Below are positions 36,065-43,421 of a stretch of 64,000 nucleotides of DNA, in pieces. A program made the position numbers and the translations under genes. Every line of letters starts with the position of its first letter. Positions within the stretch are counted from its first letter, which is position 1. Source of the stretch: Faecalispora sporosphaeroides DSM 1294 (GTDB lineage: Bacteria > Bacillota > Clostridia > Oscillospirales > Acutalibacteraceae); contig KB911068.1 in NCBI GenBank assembly GCA_000383295.1, positions 299,322-363,321 of the forward strand, written 5' to 3'. Under the pieces are notes generated by a model. That model did no database searches. It saw nothing but the letters and a program-made list of their open reading frames with translations, and was not told the DNA's origin.

Positions 36065-37264
36065 GTGATCTTAAAGGCAGAACATCTCATTTTGGGGGAC
36101 GGAAAGACCGTTCTGGAGCAAGGCGCTGTCTGTGTGGATTCCGAGGGGAAAATTAAAAGCGTCGGCCCTTCGGATCAGATCGAGCGGCAAAACCCCGGGG
36201 AGGAAGTTCGGGATTATGGCGAGGCGACAATTTTGCCCGGGCTGTTTGATATGCATGTCCATTTCGGCTACTATTACAGCCAGCCCGGCCTGTCGGAGTA
36301 CGACGGCTATATGGTCGCCTACTACGCGCTGAAGCAGGCGGCCTATGCCCTGGATCTGGGCATCACCACGGTGAGAGACCTTGCCTCTCCGTATAACCTG
36401 TGCAAAAAAATGCGTATGGCCGGGGAAGCTGGCTTTATAGAGGTTCCGCGGATTTTCCACACGCATACGGGAATCTGCATGACGGGCGGCCATGGGCATG
36501 AGGACGGCATTACGGAGGTGGACGGCGTCTGGCCGCTGCGCAAAGAAATTCGCCGCCAGCTCCGCGACGGGGCGGACTGGATTAAGATTTTGACGAGTAA
36601 CCGGGAGGATTTCCCGGAATTTACGCAGGAAGAGCTGAACGCCGCGGTGGACGAATGCCACCGCAGGGGTGTGAAAACGGCGGTTCACGCCGGTACGCAG
36701 CCCGCCATTCAAATGTGCATTGACGCCGGGTTTGACACCATAGAGCACGGCACCTTCATGACTCTGGCCCAGGCGGAGCAGATGGCTGAGAATAATCAGG
36801 CGTGGGTTCCCACCATAACGGCGTATACCTACCTTTATGAGTACACCAAGCGCCTTATTGAGGAAGGCGGGGATTTGTCGAATCCCATTTCCGCCCGCGC
36901 GGTCAAGGATCAGGCCTTCTTCGAGCCGGCCGCAAACGCATACAGGGATCATTTCAAATCGTTTTACGATACGGGTGTTACGGTTTTGGCCGGCTCCGAC
37001 ATGGTGCTTTACGGCGCGCCGCCACTTCCGATTCATCAGGAGCTCGCCTATATGGTGGAGTATGGGATCACGCCGGTACAGGCCGTTGCCACAGCCACCG
37101 GGAACCCCTCCCGCGTGATGGGTCTGGAGAAGGTCACCGGATTCCTGCACCCCGGGCTGCAGGCGGATTTGCTGGTTGTACAGGGTAATGCCGCCGAAGA
37201 TATCCACGCTCTGGATCAGGTGCTGGGCGTTTATCTGGGCGGCCGCCGCGTCAGAGAAAGTTGA
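36065..37264 (+). CDS. Metal-dependent amidohydrolase (prolidase/imidazolonepropionase-like)
   Basis: A 399-residue cytoplasmic TIM-barrel hydrolase of the amidohydrolase superfamily. Metal and catalytic residues: HxH in FDMHVHFG, Lys in DWIKILTS (bridging carboxylysine position), His in AVHAG and IEHGTF, and Asp in LAGSDMV. Relatives act as Xaa-Pro or Xaa-Arg/Lys dipeptidases on N-acyl amino acids. GTG 36065 is selected from the AAAGGAAG site 8 bases upstream; the longer frame begins inside unstructured spacer. Placed between a peptide importer and an M24 peptidase, a dipeptidase role on Xaa-Pro/Hyp is the best guess. Confidence 0.88.
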   Translation: MILKAEHLILGDGKTVLEQGAVCVDSEGKIKSVGPSDQIERQNPGEEVRDYGEATILPGLFDMHVHFGYYYSQPGLSEYDGYMVAYYALKQAAYALDLGITTVRDLASPYNLCKKMRMAGEAGFIEVPRIFHTHTGICMTGGHGHEDGITEVDGVWPLRKEIRRQLRDGADWIKILTSNREDFPEFTQEELNAAVDECHRRGVKTAVHAGTQPAIQMCIDAGFDTIEHGTFMTLAQAEQMAENNQAWVPTITAYTYLYEYTKRLIEEGGDLSNPISARAVKDQAFFEPAANAYRDHFKSFYDTGVTVLAGSDMVLYGAPPLPIHQELAYMVEYGITPVQAVATATGNPSRVMGLEKVTGFLHPGLQADLLVVQGNAAEDIHALDQVLGVYLGGRRVRES

Positions 37265-37304
37265 AGCTGGAGAATGCCGTGGAAGAAAGGAAGCGTAATT
37301 GTTA

Positions 37305-38393
37305 ATGAGCAAGCTGAGTGAAGAAAAGCTTTTCAGCTATTTGGAGGAGGAAAAGCTGGATGCGTTTTTTGTGTCCAAAGAAGTGAACGTACGGTTTATC
37401 AGTGAATTCACTGGGGACTGCAGTTTTTTGCTGATGACCAGAAGCGGAAAAAAGTTTTTCATAACGGATCCGCGTTTTACAGAGCAGGCGTCCATCGAAT
37501 GCCCGGAGTATGAAATATTCGTCTGGCGCAAGCCTGGGATTGCCGGCCTGACGGTGGGCGACGCCATTGGGGAGCTGGCAAAGCGGGAGGGCTTACAGAA
37601 AGTGGCCTTTGAGTCGGAGTCGGTTTCTTACGAAACCTATCTGAGCCTGCAGGAGCGCTCCAAAGCAGAGCTCGTTCCGGTATCCGGCGCGCTGGATCAG
37701 CTGCGGATCATCAAAACGCCGCAGGAGATTGCCTGGCAGCGTGCCGCCTGCGAAATTTCCTGCCGGGCGCTCGATCGCCTCCTGCCGGAAATCCGCGTTG
37801 GCGTAACGGAGAAAACTCTGGCCGCAAAGCTTTCCCTTTATATGGTGGAGGAAGGCGCGGACACCATGCCCTACGGCAATATCCTGATCTCCGGCGCGCG
37901 TACCTCACTGCTGCACGGCATCCCCTCGGCCAAGTCCATCGAATACGGCGATTTCGTGCTCATGGATTTCGGCTGCCAGGTGAACGGCTATATGTCCGAC
38001 ATGACCCGCACCGTGGTGGTGGGAAAGGCCACGGAGAAGCAGCGGGAAGTGTATGAACTGGAAAAACGGATGGTGGAGGAAAGCCTGGCCGTTACCAAAG
38101 CGGGCACTCCCTGCAGGGAGATCTATCTGGCGTCCCTCAAGGCGATTCAAAATACGGAATACTTTGGGTACCACTACACCAATATCGGTCACGGGATTGG
38201 CCTGTTTGTGCATGAAATGCCCATGTACACGGAAACCAGCACGGATATTCTTCAGGCGGGCAACGTAAGAACCATCGAGCCCGGCATTTATATCCCCGGC
38301 TGGGGCGGCGTCCGCATTGAGGACCAGATTCTGGTTACGGAAGACGGTTACGAAAATATGGTTCGTTTTACTCACGACCTGATTGAACTTTAA
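37305..38393 (+). CDS. M24-family aminopeptidase P / Xaa-Pro dipeptidase
   Basis: A 362-residue cytoplasmic metallopeptidase that removes residues in front of proline or splits Xaa-Pro. An N-terminal creatinase-type domain (1-130) is followed by the pita-bread catalytic domain with the five ligands Asp (MDFGCQ), Asp (MSDMTRT), His (GHGIGLFVHE), Glu (TIEPGIY) and Glu (RIEDQI). The ATG at 37305 is used; a TTG at 37299 nearer the AAAGGAAG site would add two residues. It is the last gene of the peptide operon, ended by the hairpin at 38606. It supplies free Pro/Hyp for the neighbouring pathway. Confidence 0.93.
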   Translation: MSKLSEEKLFSYLEEEKLDAFFVSKEVNVRFISEFTGDCSFLLMTRSGKKFFITDPRFTEQASIECPEYEIFVWRKPGIAGLTVGDAIGELAKREGLQKVAFESESVSYETYLSLQERSKAELVPVSGALDQLRIIKTPQEIAWQRAACEISCRALDRLLPEIRVGVTEKTLAAKLSLYMVEEGADTMPYGNILISGARTSLLHGIPSAKSIEYGDFVLMDFGCQVNGYMSDMTRTVVVGKATEKQREVYELEKRMVEESLAVTKAGTPCREIYLASLKAIQNTEYFGYHYTNIGHGIGLFVHEMPMYTETSTDILQAGNVRTIEPGIYIPGWGGVRIEDQILVTEDGYENMVRFTHDLIEL

Positions 38394-38605
38394 AACAGCT
38401 CACGTCAGAAAAGCTGAATTCCCCCGGATTTTCTCCTTTTACCCTCTCACTGCCGCGCCGGGCCGTTCGATTCTCCACGCGGCCCGGTACGGTGAGGGCA
38501 AAACGGAGCTGTGGTTCGGCGGAGCAGCAATTTGGAATAGACGAAAAAAGTGAGCGGGCGTCTCTTTTCCGCCTGCTTTGAAAGGTTTCGGCGGGGGAAG
38601 CCCCC

Positions 38606-38659
38606 AAATCAAAAACGGAGAGAGCGCCTGTGACGGCGCTCTCTCCGTTTTTTGATTTG
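38606..38659. terminator. Bidirectional terminator between convergent operons
   Basis: A 23-bp nearly perfect stem (38606-38628 with 38635-38658) with A- and T-runs on its two sides. A second imperfect long hairpin lies at about 38435-38502 in the same spacer; the 300-base gap otherwise holds no gene. Confidence 0.9.
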
Positions 38660-38694
38660 TATGAAGATGTTGGCAAAAGCAATTTGATATTACG

Positions 38695-39900
38695 CTAAAA
38701 TATAGCTGCTTCGCGATTGCCGGCGGCCGTTTCATCTTTTACAATCCTTCCGCCTTTCATGACGAAAGGAATCGCCGCAAGGCAGGAGACATTCTCCAAA
38801 GGATTCCCCCTCACAGCAATGATATCCGCTCGTAATCCCTCGGTAAGCGTGCCGGTCTTATCGTCAATGCGGCACATCCTCGCCGCGTTCACGGTAACGC
38901 CCTTTACCGCGTCAACCGCCGCGGCCCCCATATCGCAGGCATAGGCGACTTCTTTATACAAAAAGGTGTGGTATGCGTCGGTGCCTATTGTAAAACGCAG
39001 GCCGCTGGTTACCGCCTTTGACACACAGCGAAATACCAGCTCGCGGTTTTTATGTACGTTTTCGACAAAGGCCGGCGGACAAAAGGGTTCTCTTTCCGGA
39101 TCCAGAAATATGCCGGAAGTTAGCACAACCCATTTGTTGTGTTTCTTCAGCAGTTCAATTTGCTCCTCATTGATGCAGTAAATATGGTCGAACACATCGA
39201 CGCCGGCTTCAACGCCCAGCTGCAGGCCCTTCCCGCCGATGCAGTGCGCACAGGTCATTTTGTTCAGCTGTTTTCCCTCTTCCACAACCGTCCGGATTTC
39301 CTCAAGCGTCATATAATAGGGAATCCAGCCGGGTGCAAGGGGAGGCGATCCGGCAGTGAGAAAGACTTTGAGAAAATCGACATTTTTTGAGAGGTTTTCC
39401 CGTGACCTTTTTCGGAATTCTTCCGTGCCCGAGTGCCCCAGCCCAACGTAACCGTGCCCGTGGATTCCGCGCATTCCAATACCGGCTACCAGCAGCTCGG
39501 GGCCCGTGAGGGTTCCTTTTTTAATTTCATTTCTGCACGTTACATCCAGGTAGAAGCGGTCGCCCATACAGCGCGCGGTAGTAACTCCGGACATCAGATC
39601 GTCGTGCAGCGTTTTCACCGCGGTCAGGGCCAGCATCGCCTCCGGCCCCTCCATGCTTTCCAAATGCTGCGGCAGTCTTGCGTCCATCCCCACGTGATTG
39701 TGGCACTCAATCAGGCCGGGCATCAGGGTGCAGTTTCCAAAATCCATTACGCGGCAGTGATCGGTGCTTTCCCTGAAAAAGGCTTCCTTTGTTGTGATTT
39801 TTTCAATTTTGCCGTCCGACACAATAACGCATCCGTCAGCCAAAGGCGCCAGCCCGGAGCCTTTCAGGATGTTTTTTGCAGTCAATGCTAAGTGTTCCAT
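38695..39900 (-). CDS. Amidohydrolase of the TctCBA operon
   Basis: A 401-residue metal-dependent hydrolase of the amidohydrolase superfamily, a distant paralog of the enzyme at 36065. Ligands: HxH in IECHNHVG, Lys in VDFLKVFLTAG, His in TCAHCIGG and FDHIYC, Asp in IGTDAYH. GAGGT lies 6 bases before the ATG. It follows tctA on the same strand after 115 bases, so the substrate imported by TctCBA is probably opened by this enzyme, for example an N-acyl or cyclic amide of a carboxylic acid. The exact substrate cannot be told. Confidence 0.88.
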   Translation of the reverse strand: MEHLALTAKNILKGSGLAPLADGCVIVSDGKIEKITTKEAFFRESTDHCRVMDFGNCTLMPGLIECHNHVGMDARLPQHLESMEGPEAMLALTAVKTLHDDLMSGVTTARCMGDRFYLDVTCRNEIKKGTLTGPELLVAGIGMRGIHGHGYVGLGHSGTEEFRKRSRENLSKNVDFLKVFLTAGSPPLAPGWIPYYMTLEEIRTVVEEGKQLNKMTCAHCIGGKGLQLGVEAGVDVFDHIYCINEEQIELLKKHNKWVVLTSGIFLDPEREPFCPPAFVENVHKNRELVFRCVSKAVTSGLRFTIGTDAYHTFLYKEVAYACDMGAAAVDAVKGVTVNAARMCRIDDKTGTLTEGLRADIIAVRGNPLENVSCLAAIPFVMKGGRIVKDETAAGNREAAIF

Positions 39901-40015
39901 AAGCAGACCTCGTATTCCGTATTTAATCGATTGGTGTTTGTTCCTGCCGTACGCCCTTCTGCTGTGATTTTGAATCGAATGACAGCATGCCCGCGCTGGC
40001 TGCCTGATGAATGAT

Positions 40016-41530
40016 TCAGCTTTGCGCCTTTGCCGCCTTGTTGCTTTTCATTTTCTCACGGAAGATTTTAAACAGCGGATAAACAAAGGAGAACACCGTA
40101 ATTGCAAACAGGATAACGGTAATCGGTCTGGTAAACATCATCAGGTAGTGGCCCGCGTACATCGTGTTCGTCAGGGTCAGCGCTTCCTCCAGCATGGGCC
40201 CGAGAAGTAGCGCAAGCGCAACCGGCGCAACGGAATATCCGTGTTTTTCCATACCGTACCCGATGATACCCGCGACAAACATCGTCACTACGTCGAACAT
40301 ATTTTGATTGGTGGCAAAGGTTCCTACGGCGGCAAGAACAACAATGACGGGGGCCAGTATGGTTTTTGGGATGCGCAGAACGTTGGAGGACCAGCGACAG
40401 TAAAGCCAGCCGACAAAAAACATTAGAATGTTGATGATGACAAACCCAACCATCATGGTATATACTACGTTCGCATTTTCTGTAAAAAGCATGGGGCCGG
40501 GCCGCAGCCCGTGAATGATCATCGCGCCGAGGAAGAGAGCGGCGGGTGCGCTGCCGGGAATGCCGAGCGTTAACAGCGGAACCAGATCGCCCCCGGTACA
40601 GCCGTTTGCCGCGGTTTCTGCCGATATGATCCCCTCGTAGGAGCCTTTCCCGAATTTCTCGGGCTCTTTGGACGCCTTTTTTGCCTCGTTATACGACAGG
40701 AAAGCGGCAATATCCGGCCCTGCTGCGGGCATGATCCCGATTGCCACGCCAATCAGTCCGGAACGGAACAAATTAAACGCGTTGTCGGTAATATCCTTTA
40801 CGTGCAGCGCGAGCTTACTGACCTTTGAGGCTTCCACCAGCTTCCCGGAGGGGTTTTCAATCATCTTCAGCACTTCGGGAATGGAGAATACGCCGACCAG
40901 CACCGGAATGACACTGATTCCGCCGGTCAACTGATAAATGTTGAAGGTAAAGCGCGGGTATCCCATCACCGGGTCCTGCCCGACCGTGGCAAACAGCAGA
41001 CACAGAAACCCGACCAGCAGACTTTTGCGGATATTGTCGGGAGAAAGCATACATACAACGCTCAGGCCGAAAATGGCCAGCATCATCTGCTCCGGAGGGC
41101 CCACCTTCATTGCGACCATTGCCAGCGGCGGGGAAAAGAGCAGAAGAGAGAGCGCCGTCATGATTCCGCCGAAGGTGGCCCCGACCGTTCCCGCCATCAA
41201 GGCGCGGCCGGATTCCCCCGCCTGCGTGAGCGCCCTTCCTTCAAACGCGGTGGGCGCGCTCGCGGGCGTTCCCGGAATTCCCAGCAGAATTGCGGGAATC
41301 AGTCCGCCGTATACGCCGCCGCAAAACACGGCGCTCATAAGCAGCAGCGCCTGCTCGGGCTCCATCACGTAAGAAAACGGAACACATACCGCAACGCCCA
41401 TCGTGGCCGTCAGCCCCGGCAGGGCACCGATCAGCACCCCGATGAAAAGCCCCGCGATGCAGATGAGCATGTTATAAGGTTGCAGAACATTAAAAAAACC
41501 GCCGATAATATGGTTGATATCAAATACCAT
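40016..41530 (-). CDS. tctA: Tripartite tricarboxylate transporter, large permease TctA
   Basis: A 504-residue membrane protein with about 10-12 helices and the two TctA family repeats: GALPGLTATMGVAVCVPFSYVM with GGVYGGLIPAILLGIPGTPA, and IAAGP-like GIMPAAGPDIAAFLSYNEAK with GGDLVPLLTLGIPGS. It forms the translocation path of a secondary, solute-binding-protein-dependent uptake system for di/tricarboxylates or related anions. A run of seven G residues serves as ribosome site about 7 bases before the ATG. It is third in the operon, after tctC and tctB. Confidence 0.95.
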   Translation of the reverse strand: MVFDINHIIGGFFNVLQPYNMLICIAGLFIGVLIGALPGLTATMGVAVCVPFSYVMEPEQALLLMSAVFCGGVYGGLIPAILLGIPGTPASAPTAFEGRALTQAGESGRALMAGTVGATFGGIMTALSLLLFSPPLAMVAMKVGPPEQMMLAIFGLSVVCMLSPDNIRKSLLVGFLCLLFATVGQDPVMGYPRFTFNIYQLTGGISVIPVLVGVFSIPEVLKMIENPSGKLVEASKVSKLALHVKDITDNAFNLFRSGLIGVAIGIMPAAGPDIAAFLSYNEAKKASKEPEKFGKGSYEGIISAETAANGCTGGDLVPLLTLGIPGSAPAALFLGAMIIHGLRPGPMLFTENANVVYTMMVGFVIINILMFFVGWLYCRWSSNVLRIPKTILAPVIVVLAAVGTFATNQNMFDVVTMFVAGIIGYGMEKHGYSVAPVALALLLGPMLEEALTLTNTMYAGHYLMMFTRPITVILFAITVFSFVYPLFKIFREKMKSNKAAKAQS

Positions 41531-41545
41531 GGAAAAGCCCCCCCT

Positions 41546-42004
41546 TCAAAAGCCAAAATGGATCCAGGTTCCAACCGGTAATGAAATCATCAGGAATCTC
41601 GAAAAAACGACATATGCGCTGATGGTAAGACACAATGGCAGAAGAACCTGCATTTTCCACGATCTCACCCGCATGATCTGCAGGCTTGCCACACAGAAAA
41701 GCAAAGTGGACAGGACGTATCCGATTTTCTCGATCATGAAAATGTAAAGCCCCAGCACAACAATATACAGGATGACGCGCCGGATCATTGCCGGAGCGGC
41801 GGGATCCTTTTCAACCGCTTCCTCGTCACGGAGATTCCGCAGGTCTGAAAACAGGATGGACGCGTTCACAATCGCACAGGCGGCGAGCAAGAAAGTCGGG
41901 TACCCCTTGGCCTCTTCTGGCATGCCGCCCAGCTGGGTATAAAAAGCGGCCAGCAGAAGAAAGACACCCGTTTGGATTGCGAGATTGATATGTATATTTT
42001 TCAT
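41546..42004 (-). CDS. tctB: Tripartite tricarboxylate transporter, small membrane subunit TctB
   Basis: A 152-residue protein with four predicted helices (NLAIQTGVFLLLAAFYTQLG, ILYIVVLGLYIFMIEKIGYV and others), the standard architecture of TctB. ATG 42004 follows AAGGAGG by 7 bases; the upstream extension of 14 codons has no ribosome site. It lies between tctC and tctA with short spacers, which is the normal order. Confidence 0.92.
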   Translation of the reverse strand: MKNIHINLAIQTGVFLLLAAFYTQLGGMPEEAKGYPTFLLAACAIVNASILFSDLRNLRDEEAVEKDPAAPAMIRRVILYIVVLGLYIFMIEKIGYVLSTLLFCVASLQIMRVRSWKMQVLLPLCLTISAYVVFSRFLMISLPVGTWIHFGF

Positions 42005-42072
42005 CGATGTACCTCCTTGTGCGTAATGAGCGGAGCTCTTCCGCACATACGCGTTCGCAGAGCGGATTCGTA

Positions 42073-43077
42073 TTATTGGGCAAGATTGGTGGAGTCGATC
42101 ATTTCTTTATAGGTTTTATGGTTTTCCCTGTAAAACGCCTCGAAATCCGCTCCGGCTTTAAATTCAGAAAACATTCCCGCCTTTAGGGCCTCTGCCTGGT
42201 ATTCCGGGTTGTCGTAAGCCCTTTTGAAGGCGTCGCAGAGAGTTTGTGCCACGTCGTCGGGCACGCCGGCAGGGGCAACAATGCCTCTCCACATGGTATG
42301 CGTAAAATCGATGCCGTTTTCTTTTACCGTGGGGACGTCGGGAGCCAGATCAAACCGGTCTTTACTGGTAATCGCTATGGGTACGACATTCCCCGCCTGA
42401 ATTTGCGGGAGCGCTTCGGAGACGAAAGGCACCGCTACATCGCAGTCTCCGCTCGCCACGGAGGTGATTGCCGCGGCACCCCCCTGAAACACCATTCGTT
42501 TCATGCTGATACCGGTTTGTTTCTCAAGCTTGATTTTCAGGAAATCCCAGCTGGTCCACGCGCCGCCTACCCCGAATTTCAGCTCGCCCGGTTTTTCCTT
42601 TGCCTTGGCAATCAAATCCGCCATATTCTTGATGCCGGATTTTTTGCTGGCCACAATGATATGGGGATCCGCCGAAATTTCAACGATCGGCTGAAAGGAA
42701 TCCACATTGTATTTGATGCCCTGGAACAGCAGATCGTCGTTGGAGTTGGTGGATGAAAAGTAGCCGAGCGTGTAGCCGTTGGGCTTTGCGCCGGAAAGCT
42801 GCGTAAGGCCGATGGTTCCGCTTCCGCCGGTGATATTGTTGATTACGATATTCTGGCCAAGCTCTTTCTCCGCGTATTTTGAAATCAGGCGAATCGCAAT
42901 ATCTGCGCCGCCTCCGGCGCCGAACGGGACGATCATTTCAATTGTTTTTTTCGGATAATCGCTTTTGGGCTGTGCTGTGCCGGCTCCGCCGGAAGTGGGT
43001 GCCGTTCCGCCGGAGCCGCAGCCCGCAACGGACAACAGCATTGCCAAAGCCAGCAGGAATGAAAGCGCCTTTTTCAT
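42073..43077 (-). CDS. tctC: Tripartite tricarboxylate transporter, substrate-binding lipoprotein TctC
   Basis: A 334-residue exported binding protein with a lipoprotein signal: MKK start, hydrophobic core and lipobox SVAGC with Cys20. The mature protein follows the Bug/TctC pattern: YPKKTIEMIVPFGAGGGADI, INNITGGSGTIGLTQL, and the DVPTVKENGIDF ... WRGIVAPAGVP segment. It captures the ligand outside and delivers it to TctAB. GGAGG is 7 bases before the ATG. It is the first gene after the sigma-54 type promoter at 43161-43175. The ligand is unknown. Confidence 0.94.
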   Translation of the reverse strand: MKKALSFLLALAMLLSVAGCGSGGTAPTSGGAGTAQPKSDYPKKTIEMIVPFGAGGGADIAIRLISKYAEKELGQNIVINNITGGSGTIGLTQLSGAKPNGYTLGYFSSTNSNDDLLFQGIKYNVDSFQPIVEISADPHIIVASKKSGIKNMADLIAKAKEKPGELKFGVGGAWTSWDFLKIKLEKQTGISMKRMVFQGGAAAITSVASGDCDVAVPFVSEALPQIQAGNVVPIAITSKDRFDLAPDVPTVKENGIDFTHTMWRGIVAPAGVPDDVAQTLCDAFKRAYDNPEYQAEALKAGMFSEFKAGADFEAFYRENHKTYKEMIDSTNLAQ

Positions 43078-43160
43078 AAATTCTCCTCCATTTTTTGTTT
43101 ACTTTCATTGTGGTTTGGAAAGGGATGCGCCGAAAAGGATTTGCTTGCTTAGCTTAAAAA

Positions 43161-43175
43161 GCAATTATTATGCCA
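43161..43175 (-). promoter_or_regulatory. Sigma-54 (-24/-12) promoter of tctCBA
   Basis: Minus strand reads TGGCATAATAATTGC: the -24 GG and -12 GC are exactly 10 bases apart, as required, and most consensus positions agree. It lies about 85 bases before tctC. A GAFTGA-type activator gene is adjacent. Confidence 0.75.
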
Positions 43176-43303
43176 AATGGCAGATGCTGATTTCTTTGGT
43201 GAATTATGAATAATTCCACGAGCCTATATTTGTAAATTAATTATTAAAAATATTGATTTTTCAAAAGTTTTTTATTTTTATTATTTAATACAAAACGAAA
43301 TGA

Positions 43304-43353
43304 ATGCAACAATTGCATTGGCGTTGCAATTGTTTTATTGCAAGATTGCAATA
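43304..43353. promoter_or_regulatory. Cluster of TTGCAA sites, probable upstream activator binding region
   Basis: It contains the perfect dyad ATGCAA-CAA-TTGCAT (43304-43318), then GTTGCAATTG, then a tandem ATTGCAAG-ATTGCAAT, about 130-190 bases upstream of the -24/-12 element. This is the usual position for enhancer-like sites of sigma-54 activators. Confidence 0.6.
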
Positions 43354-43354
43354 A

Positions 43355-43394
43355 GGCCACTGTATCAGATCATTTGTTTTCTGATACAGTGGCC
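43355..43394 (-). terminator. Terminator of the sigma-54 activator gene
   Basis: A 14-bp perfect stem (43355-43368 with 43381-43394) with a 12-base loop, 28 bases beyond the activator stop. Confidence 0.7.
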
Positions 43395-43421
43395 GGTTTG
43401 AAAGAATTTGACGGCTGCCGA

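Noticed and set aside
36071..37312. A 413-codon minus-strand frame over the amidohydrolase at 36065
   Set aside because: The plus-strand product has every metal ligand of the superfamily; the antisense frame has neither start signal nor motif.
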